Shown here: positions 26,133 to 33,558 of the stretch, piece after piece | How positions within the stretch are numbered: position 1 is the first letter of the stretch | Layout: each line of letters begins with the position of its first letter | Origin: Bacteroides sp. | GTDB taxonomy: Bacteria > Bacteroidota > Bacteroidia > Bacteroidales > Muribaculaceae | Length of the DNA: 40,963 nt | Direction: 5' to 3' | NCBI GenBank assembly: GCA_014801865.1 | Contig: JAAVDH010000008.1 | Location: 13,579-54,541 of the forward strand | Made by a program: the position numbers and the translations under genes | Notes under the pieces: generated by a model | The model's input: the letters and a program-made list of their open reading frames with translations, nothing else | Database searches by the model: none | What the model was told of the DNA's origin: nothing

Positions 26133-26945
26133 ATGAAGCTGACATTCCTTGGCACCGGCACATCAACCGGTGTGCCTCAGATACGATGCACCTGTCCGGT
26201 GTGTACATCCTCTGACCCCAGAGACAATCGCCTGCGATGCGCTGCCATGATAGAGACTCACGGCAAGCGTCTGCTAATAGACTGCGGTCCGGATTTCCGC
26301 GAACAGATGCTGCGGTTTCAGAAGCCGGAGGATGGCATTGATGCTCTGCTCGTGACTCACAGCCACTACGACCATACCGGTGGTATAGATGATTTGCGCC
26401 CCTACTATGGCGACCACGCTCAGGGCTTCCCTATATATTGCTCAGAAGACGTGGCCGGTGACCTCGCCACACGTCTCCCCTACTGTTTTCCGGCTCGTCA
26501 TTATCCCGGAGCACCGATACTGCATCTCAATGTTATCGAATCAGGACAATCATTCCTCATCGGCGACGTAGAGTCAAAGAACGCTCCCGCCATATATCCG
26601 TTCAGAGTCATGCATGGTAAGCTTCCAATACTCGGATTCCGTATCGGTAATCTTACATATATCACCGACTGCAAGACACTCCCCGATGAATCGCTCAATG
26701 CCATTGCGGGCAAAACAGATACATTGGTTATCAACGCCTTGTTTGACAACCGGACACTCGATCGCGAACACCCCACCCACATGAACCTCACTCAGGCACT
26801 TGACCTCATTGAAAAGATACGTCCGCGCCGTACATTCCTCATCCACATGGGTCACCGCATAGGACTCCACCACGCAACCGTGGCCACTCTTCCGCCATCC
26901 GTTACATTGGCTTACGACGGGCTTACTGTAGAAATACCCGAATAA
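26133..26945 (+). CDS. PhnP-like metallo-beta-lactamase-fold phosphodiesterase
   Basis: Predicted metal-dependent phosphodiesterase; natural substrate unknown. MKLTFLGTGTSTGVPQIRC opens with the family's first strand, then a CxCxxC cluster (Cys19, Cys21, Cys24) that in PhnP binds a structural zinc. The MBL metal site is HSHYDH (His76, His78, Asp80, His81), followed by MHG, YITDCK and HPTHMNLTQA, and the C-terminal LIHMGHRIG. At 270 residues it matches the PhnP/carbon-phosphorus-lyase accessory family in size, but no phn genes are present here, so a phosphonate role is not supported. No signal peptide. Probably co-transcribed with the lipoprotein gene. Confidence 0.88.
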   Translation: MKLTFLGTGTSTGVPQIRCTCPVCTSSDPRDNRLRCAAMIETHGKRLLIDCGPDFREQMLRFQKPEDGIDALLVTHSHYDHTGGIDDLRPYYGDHAQGFPIYCSEDVAGDLATRLPYCFPARHYPGAPILHLNVIESGQSFLIGDVESKNAPAIYPFRVMHGKLPILGFRIGNLTYITDCKTLPDESLNAIAGKTDTLVINALFDNRTLDREHPTHMNLTQALDLIEKIRPRRTFLIHMGHRIGLHHATVATLPPSVTLAYDGLTVEIPE

Positions 26946-26973
26946 CAGAGTTTTACAACTCCTCTCAACACAC

Positions 26974-27013
26974 AAAAAGCGCTATGTCAAGAATTGTTGA
27001 CACAGCGCTTTTT
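26974..27013. terminator. Bidirectional terminator between convergent genes
   Basis: Arms 26974-26990 and 26997-27013 pair over 17 bases with one mismatch and a 6-base loop, with an A run before and a T run after. It serves the hydrolase gene on one strand and the secreted-protein gene on the other. The stem has a TGTCAA/TTGACA core. Confidence 0.9.
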
Positions 27014-27046
27014 TATATTTGGGATATTTCCCCGGTTGAGGGGATA

Positions 27047-28468
27047 TTACTTCACGAGGATTTTGCTGATAGAGTTGCCCTGACGACGGATAACTACAGT
27101 GCCTTCAGCGGGAGCGGCTATACGCATACCCTGGAGATTGAAGTATTCAACGGAAGCTTCCTCAACGTCAACGCCATTGATACCATTAACAGTCAGGAAT
27201 TCGATAGGCTGAATCTGAAGAGCGTTATAGTAACCTACAACGGCCTTAACATCGTAAGAACCGGCATCCTGAGCAGGAAGAGTGAAACCATTGTAGAAAG
27301 TGATATCACCATCAGCTACAGTACCTGTAAATGTAGCTTTAGTTGAGGGAGTGGCTTCGGCAAAAGTTACATTAGCTACAGCTACCACTGCGCTGACAAG
27401 ACCTTCGTTGATGTCAGATACGCTCTGGATATACACGGGATCGGGGATACGGGCGGTACCGTTGGCCTCAACCACAGCTGTAGAAGCGGGAACGAGTTCC
27501 ATCAGACCATTGAAGTTCTGAACCTGAGCGCTCCAACCCTTAGCTACCTTATCACCGGCTTTAAGACCAAGGTCATACTTATAGATAAGACAGTAAGCAT
27601 CGTTTTCAGCTACATAGGTATTTGCACCGCTAACATAAGTGACAACGGGTTCAAAGCCTACGATGAAGGGATCTGAATAAGCCTTGTTGGCAAGATCCTT
27701 TGTAGCTTCGAGAACCTCAGCAAGACTATTGTAGGTGGGAAGCTCCTTGATAATATATTCGGCAGTTACCTCTTCGCTCTTAATGTCACCCTTGGCGGCA
27801 TAAGCACGGATAGTGGTTGACTCCTCTACCTCGATTTCGTCACCATTGTAGAGAGCGAAGGCGCCGTCACCAATAGCATAGTAGATAGACGCGTCAGCAG
27901 TGCGTGAAGCGATGGTAACGGTCTGAGGCTCGTAATATGTGCCGGGAGCGGGAGTAAAGGTAGGGGCTGATACGTTAGTACCGGCTTCACCGGTAACGAT
28001 AGTTACTGACAGAAAGTCAAACTGACCGGCCTTAGAGTCACCTTCAGAACCATACTGAGCCTTACCATCGTTCGGGTCAACAGTAAAGGTAATAGTCTCA
28101 GCATTACCTGTCCAGGTAACTTCACCGGGAGCAACAGTCCATTCACCGAATTCACCGGTTGAAGGCACTACTTCACAAAGACGTTTTTTACCCTGACTAC
28201 TGATCTCGAAGCTGATGCTCGTCATGGGCTCGGAACTGGTTACTGTAAACGTATTCTTTGCATAAAGGCGTACATCTTTACCATTAGCGTTGTATGCAGG
28301 TTTGTTTGTTCCACTTGCCTTATCAGCACTAAAAGTAAAGTTTTCGTAAGAGATCTCCGTAAAGTCTACATTCGCGGTAAATAAATCAGCAAATGTGATT
28401 GTTTTCTCAGCGGCTGATGCGCTCATACACATTGCTGTTCCGCAAAGAGCGAGTAAAAATTTGTTCAT
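27047..28468 (-). CDS. Secreted multidomain protein with chitobiase-like domain and EYFNLQG tail
   Basis: A 473-residue exported protein. MNKFLLALCGTAMCMSASAA is a signal peptide. Residues about 25-160 form a beta-sandwich-like region; about 168-240, beginning APTFTPAPGTYYEPQTVTIA and containing IYYAIGDG and TTIRAYAAKG, match the chitobiase/beta-hexosaminidase C-terminal-like (CHB_HEX_C_1) repeat. About 243-420 hold an OB-like domain (YNSLAEVLEATKDL, YVAENDAYCLIY, GWSAQVQNFNGLMEL). The tail VEYFNLQGMRIAAPAEGTVV then IRRQGNSISKILVK matches the tails at 5779 and 7096. No catalytic motif is visible, so a binding or structural surface role is the best guess. Transcription likely starts from the TAACTTTG at 28549-28556. 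Confidence 0.75.
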   Translation of the reverse strand: MNKFLLALCGTAMCMSASAAEKTITFADLFTANVDFTEISYENFTFSADKASGTNKPAYNANGKDVRLYAKNTFTVTSSEPMTSISFEISSQGKKRLCEVVPSTGEFGEWTVAPGEVTWTGNAETITFTVDPNDGKAQYGSEGDSKAGQFDFLSVTIVTGEAGTNVSAPTFTPAPGTYYEPQTVTIASRTADASIYYAIGDGAFALYNGDEIEVEESTTIRAYAAKGDIKSEEVTAEYIIKELPTYNSLAEVLEATKDLANKAYSDPFIVGFEPVVTYVSGANTYVAENDAYCLIYKYDLGLKAGDKVAKGWSAQVQNFNGLMELVPASTAVVEANGTARIPDPVYIQSVSDINEGLVSAVVAVANVTFAEATPSTKATFTGTVADGDITFYNGFTLPAQDAGSYDVKAVVGYYNALQIQPIEFLTVNGINGVDVEEASVEYFNLQGMRIAAPAEGTVVIRRQGNSISKILVK

Positions 28469-28501
28469 AAGCTAATTATTGATTGGTTAATAAAAATCGA
28501 A

Positions 28502-28556
28502 GCCACGCGAATATCAGCAGGCATGACACCATTGTGACATTCACGTGGCAAAGTTA
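28502..28556 (-). promoter_or_regulatory. Promoter box overlapped by an inverted repeat
   Basis: On the minus strand TAACTTTG (28556-28549) is a -7 element giving a start near 28542. GCCACGCGAAT (28502-28512) and ATTCACGTGGC (28539-28549) pair over 11 bases with one G-U, and the stem is followed on the minus strand by TTCGATTTTTATT. It therefore also looks like the terminator of the hydrolase gene at 28613. The two readings overlap physically. Confidence 0.55.
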
Positions 28557-28612
28557 CATAAAAAATACTAATATCTCTTAAGTATATTTGAATTTAACCA
28601 GTTTCTTAGCAC

Positions 28613-29263
28613 TCACTGAATTAACATAGGATTCATGCGGCGTTCCTGGCCTATGGTAGTCGAAGGTCCATGACCTGGATAGACCACCGTATTGTCAGGA
28701 AGACGAAGCAACTTGGTAAAGATACCCTCCAGAAGTTGACGATGATTTCCTCCGGGTAAATCGGTGCGGCCTATGCTACGGCGAAACAATACATCGCCCG
28801 TAATGACGAAACCGGCTGAGGGAGCGTACAGAACGAGTGAACCCGGGGAGTGGCCCGGCACCTCAAGCACATCGAGGGCCTCACTGCCTATCATTATCCT
28901 GTCGCCCTCATTGAGGCGCACACCTATCTTGAGTGGAGATAGAGAACCGATACGCATGCCGAACATACGTGCCTGTCCGTCACGGGCAGCCCCGAGAAAT
29001 TCGTCCTTATCATTAGCCTCCAGAGGAGTACCATAGCGATTAGTCACGAAATCATCCCCCAGAGTATGGTCGATATGGAGATGAGTATTCACAAGGTGCA
29101 CTACCGTGAGCTGACATTCATCAATGAATGACTCCAGCAGCGCATTATCAGCAGCCGAAGCCATACCGGGGTCTATCACAGCAGCCTCGCGGGTAGCGTC
29201 GTCCCACACCACATAGGTGTTGACACCAAACGCATTAAATTCAAAAGACTGGATTTTCAGCAT
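28613..29263 (-). CDS. Glyoxalase II-like metallo-beta-lactamase-fold hydrolase
   Basis: Predicted zinc thioesterase-type hydrolase of the YcbL/hydroxyacylglutathione-hydrolase-like group, 216 residues. Metal ligands are visible: THLHIDH (His61, His63, Asp65, His66), the VPGHSPGS loop, GDVLF with the bridging Asp, and YPGHGPST near the C-terminus. The compact length, without the glyoxalase II substrate-binding C-terminal domain, points to the YcbL-like group. No signal peptide. It starts 16 bases after the rsmG stop on the same strand, so it is the second gene of that operon. Substrate unknown. Confidence 0.9.
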   Translation of the reverse strand: MLKIQSFEFNAFGVNTYVVWDDATREAAVIDPGMASAADNALLESFIDECQLTVVHLVNTHLHIDHTLGDDFVTNRYGTPLEANDKDEFLGAARDGQARMFGMRIGSLSPLKIGVRLNEGDRIMIGSEALDVLEVPGHSPGSLVLYAPSAGFVITGDVLFRRSIGRTDLPGGNHRQLLEGIFTKLLRLPDNTVVYPGHGPSTTIGQERRMNPMLIQ

Positions 29264-29279
29264 AATCCTGAAACAGTTA

Positions 29280-29900
29280 CTACAGTTCTACATAGATAAG
29301 ACTTTTGGTAGAGAAGAACTCCTCAGTGAAATAATCGCTGAGAGGCACATCCACCATGGGCTGACGTACTGTCGCAAGTTCATCGCGCAGGTCACCGCCC
29401 TTAAGACATAACAGTCCGGCGGGCAAAGAGTTGGATGTATGGATACGCGACACATTGCGGCGCACCAGTTTTACAAGCTCAGGCAAGGTCATGACGGCAC
29501 GGCTCACCACGTAGTCAAACTTACGCTTACATTCGGCTATATCACCATGCTGAAAGGTAACATTCGTGAGTCCTACCGATTCGGCCACCGATGAGGCCAC
29601 TTTAATCTTCTTGCCTATACGGTCAATGAGATGAAACTCGCAGTCGGGCCACATAATGGCCAGCGGTATGCCGGGAAAGCCACCACCAGTGCCCATATCC
29701 ATGAAGGAGGTGCCCTCTACGGGTGTCAAAAATTTAGCTATGGCAAGGGAGTGAAGTACGTGGTGGAGATAGAGATTGTCTATATCCTTGCGTGACACCA
29801 CATTAATCTTCTCATTCCAGTCGCGGTACAGGTCTCCCAAGGCTGCAAACTGCTCACGCTGGCGATCAGTGAGCATGAAATATCTGAGTATCTCCTCCAT
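29280..29900 (-). CDS. rsmG: 16S rRNA (guanine-527-N7) methyltransferase
   Basis: Methylates G527 of 16S rRNA with S-adenosylmethionine. The 206-residue protein has the GidB-family N-terminus (FAALGDLYRDWNEKINVVSR with DIDNLYLHHVLHSL), SAM motif I FMDMGTGGGFPGIPLAI near residues 67-83, then LIDRIGKKIKVASSVAESVG and the FDYVVSRAV motif. The C-terminal region SLPAGLLCLKGGDL matches the family's 'lkG....eel'. The start at 29900 follows a short leader from the divergent promoter at 29931-29938. Confidence 0.95.
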   Translation of the reverse strand: MEEILRYFMLTDRQREQFAALGDLYRDWNEKINVVSRKDIDNLYLHHVLHSLAIAKFLTPVEGTSFMDMGTGGGFPGIPLAIMWPDCEFHLIDRIGKKIKVASSVAESVGLTNVTFQHGDIAECKRKFDYVVSRAVMTLPELVKLVRRNVSRIHTSNSLPAGLLCLKGGDLRDELATVRQPMVDVPLSDYFTEEFFSTKSLIYVEL

Positions 29901-29930
29901 AATCTATGTAGTTTTCGTAATGAGTGGCTG

Positions 29931-29960
29931 CAAAGTTACGAAAAAATAGGACTACCTTTG
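29931..29960. promoter_or_regulatory. Back-to-back divergent promoters of rsmG and the AlkD-like gene
   Basis: Minus-strand TAACTTTG (29938-29931) points to rsmG with a start near 29924; plus-strand TACCTTTG (29953-29960) points to the repair gene with a start near 29967. Only 14 bases separate the two -7 boxes, so their -33 regions must overlap each other's core. Confidence 0.7.
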
Positions 29961-29984
29961 CACATTCTTTCATCCCATACGAGC

Positions 29985-30527
29985 ATGAGTGACTTTAATC
30001 AGATGCAGACCATCAAGCGTCAAATGTATGCGCTGCGCAACGGTATCATAGCCGACTCACTTCGCAAGGCCGGAGCCGGATATAAGATGATATTTGGCCT
30101 TAATCTGCCACAGATACGTGAGGTGGCACAGAGTCTCCCCACAGACCGTGCCCTTGCCGAAGAGTTGTGGGCCGACCGACGTACCCGCGAGAGTATGCTC
30201 TTGGCTCCTATGATATATCCTGCCGAGGAGATGGATCTCTCCACCGCCCTGCGATGGGTAGCCGAGACTCAGCATACCGAGGTTGCAGATATTCTCAGCC
30301 ACAGTCTTCTACGCCATCTCCCCTTCGCGTGGGACATGGCCGTAACCCTTGCAGGCGAGGCCGAACCAATGAAGCGCTATATGGCCATGCGCCTCATGTG
30401 GAATCTCCTGACATCACATCGTGACGACATACGGCCTTATGCTGTAGCCGAAGCCGAACGTGGCGATGAACTCACCCGTCGTGTTGCCTCCACACTGGTC
30501 GAAGAGATCGACTTCCTGAACGAATAA
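29985..30527 (+). CDS. DNA alkylation repair protein (AlkD-like HEAT-repeat protein)
   Basis: A 180-residue all-helical protein resembling the AlkD/DNA-alkylation-repair family, which excises alkylated bases. Supporting stretches are YKMIFGLNLPQIREVAQSL, LAEELWADRRTRESMLLAPM and MAMRLMWNLLTSHRDDIRPY, i.e. repeated amphipathic helices with the 'R....R.lA..l......E.r..a......' rhythm. It is shorter than AlkD of Bacillus (about 230 residues), so it may be a divergent or minimal member; catalytic Asp/Arg/Trp positions cannot be assigned by eye. The ATG at 29985 is chosen because the promoter's predicted start is at about 29967, which removes a longer frame. Confidence 0.7.
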   Translation: MSDFNQMQTIKRQMYALRNGIIADSLRKAGAGYKMIFGLNLPQIREVAQSLPTDRALAEELWADRRTRESMLLAPMIYPAEEMDLSTALRWVAETQHTEVADILSHSLLRHLPFAWDMAVTLAGEAEPMKRYMAMRLMWNLLTSHRDDIRPYAVAEAERGDELTRRVASTLVEEIDFLNE

Positions 30528-30562
30528 CTGGCTTGGAGGGCAACGACCTGTCCAATATAATC

Positions 30563-30614
30563 AAGTCGCGGAGCGAAGATGTTGCTTATTCACTACATCT
30601 TCGCTCCGCGACTT
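30563..30614. terminator. Perfect 20-base-pair bidirectional terminator
   Basis: Arms 30563-30582 and 30595-30614 are exact complements over 20 bases with a 12-base loop. It separates the AlkD-like gene from convergent lepA; T-rich sequence follows on the plus strand (ATTTCTATAT). Confidence 0.85.
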
Positions 30615-30635
30615 ATTTCTATATACCGAGGAGTC

Positions 30636-32423
30636 TTAATCGAGCTTGAGCACGGCAAGGAAAGCCTTCTGAGGTACCTCGACAGAGCCGATCTGCTTCA
30701 TACGCTTCTTACCCTTCTTCTGCTTCTCAAGGAGTTTGCGCTTACGCGATATGTCACCGCCGTAACACTTCGCGGTCACATCTTTACGAACAGCTTTGAT
30801 AGTCTCGCGAGCTATAATCTTAGCGCCGATTGCCGCCTGAATGGCTATATCAAACTGCTGACGCGGTATCAATTCCTTAAGTTTCTCACACATACGGCGT
30901 CCGAAGCTCACGGAATTATCGACATGAGTGAGAGTTGACAGGGCGTCGACACTCTCGCCGTTGAGAAGTATGTCGAGCTTCACCAGACGTGACTCCCTGA
31001 AATCGTGGAGATGGTAATCAAACGATGCATAGCCCTTGGATATACTCTTAAGCTTATCATAGAAGTCTATCACGATTTCACCGAGAGGCATATCAAAGGT
31101 CATCTCCATACGGTTGCCGGATATATACTCCTGCTTCACCAATTCACCACGCTTGCCGAGACAGAGTGTCATGATGGGGCCGATATATTCGGCGGCCGTG
31201 ATGATAGTGGCGCGTATATATGGTTCCTCGATATGGTCGATAAGCGTGGCCTCAGGCAGTCCGGAGGGATTGTGCACTTCAGTCATCTCACCACGCTTGT
31301 CGTATACACGATATGATACGTTAGGTACGGTAGTTATCACCTCCATATCAAACTCTCGGCTGAGGCGCTCCTGGATAATCTCCATGTGGAGCAGTCCGAG
31401 GAATCCGCATCGGAAGCCGAACCCGAGTGCTGCTGATGACTCGGGCTGGAATGTAAGCGAAGCATCGTTGAGCTGAAGCTTTTCGAGCGAGGCACGCAGA
31501 TTTTCAAAGTCCTCCGTCTCGATGGGGTATACACCGGCAAACACCATAGGCTTCACCTCCTCGAATCCGTCGATAGCGCTTTCACACGGACGGTCTACGT
31601 GAGTAATCGTATCACCTACCTTCACCTCCTTCGATGTCTTGATACCCGAAATGATATATCCCACATTGCCGGCCGATAGCTCCTCACGAGGCGACATATT
31701 GAGTTTCAGCACACCAATTTCATCGGCGTGATACTCCTTACCGGTAGACACGAATTTTACGAAGTCATCCTTATGGATACGGCCGTTCTCTATCTTGAAG
31801 TATGCTATAATACCGCGGAAAGGATTGAACACCGAGTCGAAGATAAGCGCCTGAAGGGGTGCGTCAGGATCGCCTTTGGGAGCGGGAATACGCTCAACTA
31901 TGGCACGCAACACATCCTCCACACCCTCGCCCGTCTTACCACTTGCGCGGAGTATCTCGGAACGGTCACATCCGAGAAGGTCTATGATCTGATCCTCTAC
32001 CTCCTCGGGCTTGGCGCTGTCAAGGTCTATCTTGTTCAACACCGGTATGATCTCAAGGTCATTGTCGATGGCCATGTAGAGATTCGATATAGTCTGAGCC
32101 TGAATACCCTGCGAAGCGTCAACAATGAGCAACGCACCTTCACACGCGGCTATCGAACGTGACACCTCATAGGAAAAGTCCACGTGTCCCGGAGTGTCAA
32201 TGAGATTGAGCACATAGTGCTCTCCCTCGAAGGTGTAGTCCATCTGTATGGCGTGGCTCTTGATGGTTATGCCACGTTCGCGTTCCAGATCCATGTCGTC
32301 AAGCACCTGAGCCTGCAGATCCTTGCCACCCACGGTCTTGGTATACTCCAGAAGGCGGTCGGCCAGGGTGCTTTTACCATGGTCAATATGAGCAATAATA
32401 CAAAAATTCCTGATATGTTTCAT
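30636..32423 (-). CDS. lepA: Elongation factor 4 (LepA) GTPase
   Basis: Ribosome-associated translational GTPase. The start [20 protein letters not shown] at 32423 gives 595 residues, the normal size; a frame extends 20 codons upstream but crosses the promoter. Motifs: G1 [10 protein letters not shown]2-region [21 protein letters not shown]3 [13 protein letters not shown]4 NKIDLDSA, then EF-Tu domain 2, EF-G-like domains III and V ([20 protein letters not shown]), and the LepA-specific C-terminus ending [19 protein letters not shown] then LAVLKLD. Its promoter box TACCTTTG ends 9 bases before the ATG, so the mRNA is predicted to be nearly leaderless. The upstream neighbourhood is the duplicated LRR gene end (32456-32596). 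Confidence 0.97.
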   Translation of the reverse strand: MKHIRNFCIIAHIDHGKSTLADRLLEYTKTVGGKDLQAQVLDDMDLERERGITIKSHAIQMDYTFEGEHYVLNLIDTPGHVDFSYEVSRSIAACEGALLIVDASQGIQAQTISNLYMAIDNDLEIIPVLNKIDLDSAKPEEVEDQIIDLLGCDRSEILRASGKTGEGVEDVLRAIVERIPAPKGDPDAPLQALIFDSVFNPFRGIIAYFKIENGRIHKDDFVKFVSTGKEYHADEIGVLKLNMSPREELSAGNVGYIISGIKTSKEVKVGDTITHVDRPCESAIDGFEEVKPMVFAGVYPIETEDFENLRASLEKLQLNDASLTFQPESSAALGFGFRCGFLGLLHMEIIQERLSREFDMEVITTVPNVSYRVYDKRGEMTEVHNPSGLPEATLIDHIEEPYIRATIITAAEYIGPIMTLCLGKRGELVKQEYISGNRMEMTFDMPLGEIVIDFYDKLKSISKGYASFDYHLHDFRESRLVKLDILLNGESVDALSTLTHVDNSVSFGRRMCEKLKELIPRQQFDIAIQAAIGAKIIARETIKAVRKDVTAKCYGGDISRKRKLLEKQKKGKKRMKQIGSVEVPQKAFLAVLKLD

Positions 32424-32431
32424 ATTGAGTG

Positions 32432-32439
32432 CAAAGGTA
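32432..32439 (-). promoter_or_regulatory. lepA -7 promoter element (TACCTTTG)
   Basis: Minus-strand TACCTTTG at 32439-32432 predicts transcription starting near 32425, about two bases before the ATG at 32423. The -33 zone (about 32459-32463) falls at the edge of repeat copy A. Confidence 0.6.
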
Positions 32440-32455
32440 GTGATTTTTTCACTAA

Positions 32456-32596
32456 AAACAGGAGCTATGTCAATCATTGACACAGCTCCTGAGAGTGTTA
32501 TTTAGATGTCAGATTCACCGAAGGGGGGAATCTTTCAAGAGATTGTTTGGCTTTTTAGTAGTTCCACTGACAGGCAATCATGCGGAGGTTAGGAGT
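32456..32596. repeat. Direct repeat copy A: duplicated 3' end and terminator of the LRR gene
   Basis: 141 bases nearly identical to 33414-33558. From lower to higher coordinate: a hairpin (AGGAGCTATGTCA / TGACACAGCTCCT), a 40-base spacer, then on the minus strand the last 13 codons and stop of the LRR protein (TPNLRMIACQWNY). Differences from copy B are two bases in the hairpin and a 4-base indel with nearby changes around 32521. Similarity stops abruptly after AGGAGT at 32596. The copy's hairpin can still terminate the toxin cassette. Confidence 0.9.
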
Positions 32597-32777
32597 TACG
32601 CTTATTCTCATACTCTGCAAGAGCTTCGCGCGCGGAAACGACACGTGGCTGTCCATTCTTGTCAGCAAAGACCATATATTGATTGAGAGCTGCCTTGCGA
32701 CGAAGTAAATTCTCATAGGACTGCTTTAGGCCCTTGTTTAATGTCGAAATCAAATCTAATTTTTCTCTCTCAGACAT
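32589..32777 (-). CDS. 62-residue partner protein of the zeta-like ATPase
   Basis: A small helical, charged protein (MSEREKLDLISTLNKGLKQS ... LRRKAALNQYMVFADKNGQP ... ALAEYENKRNS) that overlaps the end of the zeta-like gene by 22 bases, which indicates translational coupling. I recognise no family. By position it is the likely antitoxin or accessory partner (inference). Its last two codons and stop (32589-32594) lie inside repeat copy A, so its C-terminus was fixed by the junction of cassette and duplicated LRR end; the original protein may have been longer. Confidence 0.6.
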   Translation of the reverse strand: MSEREKLDLISTLNKGLKQSYENLLRRKAALNQYMVFADKNGQPRVVSAREALAEYENKRNS

Positions 32778-33328
32778 AACTCTTTTATTTTATCGAATTT
32801 TACATTATCTACAATCTTTTCACTTGAAGCTATTAGTATAGTGCTATCGATATTCTCGTAGAAAGTCCATAGGTCAACTATTGGAGCGAAAATATTGAAG
32901 AAATTTTGTAGACCTAACCAATAACGACGGTAGATTGTTTCAATGGGTATATTATGCCCTCCTTCGCTTACTCGTCTTGCAACACGCTCCATTGCCATCT
33001 CCGGTGAAGGCAACCAAAAGAACAGTAGCATAACATTATATCCCATTCCTTGCGACCGTTTTATAAGATTAGCATAGCTCCGGGTGGCCAGAGTCGTCTC
33101 AATAGCAAAAGTTTTCCTTTGAGACAGGAGGTAGTCAATACGTTGAAGCATTAGTTTTCCAGCTTCGATTGCTACGGATTCTGGATTGAAAGGGGATAAA
33201 CCGTTGGCTATCTCATCCGCATTGACAAATTCACGACACTGTAGCAGATCAGGCAGAACTGAGTAGGATGCCGTAGTCTTTCCTGCTCCATTGCAACCTG
33301 CAATTATATATAGTGTCGGTTTATTCAT
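32756..33328 (-). CDS. Zeta-toxin-like AAA ATPase/kinase
   Basis: A 190-residue P-loop protein of the zeta toxin/AAA_33 kinase group. MNKPTLYIIAGCNGAGKTTA carries Walker A GCNGAGKT at residues 11-18. FVNADEIANGLSPFNPES follows, matching the zeta 'vnaDeiA..l.p' segment, then FAIETTLATRSYANLI (substrate-binding ETT region), VMLLFFWLPSPEMAMERVARR and the lid-like RVSEGGHNIPIETIYRRYW. Zeta toxins phosphorylate UDP-N-acetylglucosamine; many genome-encoded relatives are uncharacterised, so toxicity is an inference. I start at 33328; the upstream GTG of the same frame is less likely. Promoter box TATCTTTG lies at 33360-33353. The gene and its small partner sit alone inside a unique segment (32597-33413) between two direct repeats. 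Confidence 0.8.
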   Translation of the reverse strand: MNKPTLYIIAGCNGAGKTTASYSVLPDLLQCREFVNADEIANGLSPFNPESVAIEAGKLMLQRIDYLLSQRKTFAIETTLATRSYANLIKRSQGMGYNVMLLFFWLPSPEMAMERVARRVSEGGHNIPIETIYRRYWLGLQNFFNIFAPIVDLWTFYENIDSTILIASSEKIVDNVKFDKIKELCLREKN

Positions 33329-33352
33329 TACACACAAGCTAATTATTCACTG

Positions 33353-33360
33353 CAAAGATA
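33353..33360 (-). promoter_or_regulatory. -7 promoter element (TATCTTTG) of the toxin cassette
   Basis: Predicts transcription starting near 33346, 18 bases before the zeta-like ATG. It belongs to the unique segment between the repeats, so the cassette carries its own promoter. Confidence 0.6.
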
Positions 33361-33413
33361 CTCATTATTGGCGAAATAGAAATTGCTTTCCATTAGAGAG
33401 TGTTTCTAACAAT

Positions 33414-33558
33414 AAACAGGAGCTGTCTCAATCATTGACACAGCTCCTGAGAGTGTTATTTAGATGTCAGATTCACCGGAGGTGAGGGGGAATCTTTCAA
33501 GAGATTGTTTGGCTTTTTAGTAGTTCCACTGACAGGCAATCATGCGGAGGTTAGGAGT
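33414..33558. repeat. Direct repeat copy B: native 3' end and terminator of the LRR gene
   Basis: 145 bases: hairpin AGGAGCTGTCTCA / TGACACAGCTCCT (33419-33449), spacer, the LRR stop at 33517-33519 and its last codons. It is functional as the terminator of the LRR gene. Each copy's hairpin has one different mismatch from the perfect AGGAGCTGTGTCA stem, so both have drifted since duplication. Confidence 0.9.

Noticed and set aside
26133-26945. Assignment of the PhnP-like hydrolase to phosphonate use
   Set aside because: The CxCxxC plus HSHYDH pattern fits the family, but no other phn genes are nearby, so only the fold and activity class are claimed.
26984-27346. A 120-codon plus-strand ORF in the convergent region
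   Set aside because: It begins inside the bidirectional terminator and is antisense to the well-supported secreted-protein gene.
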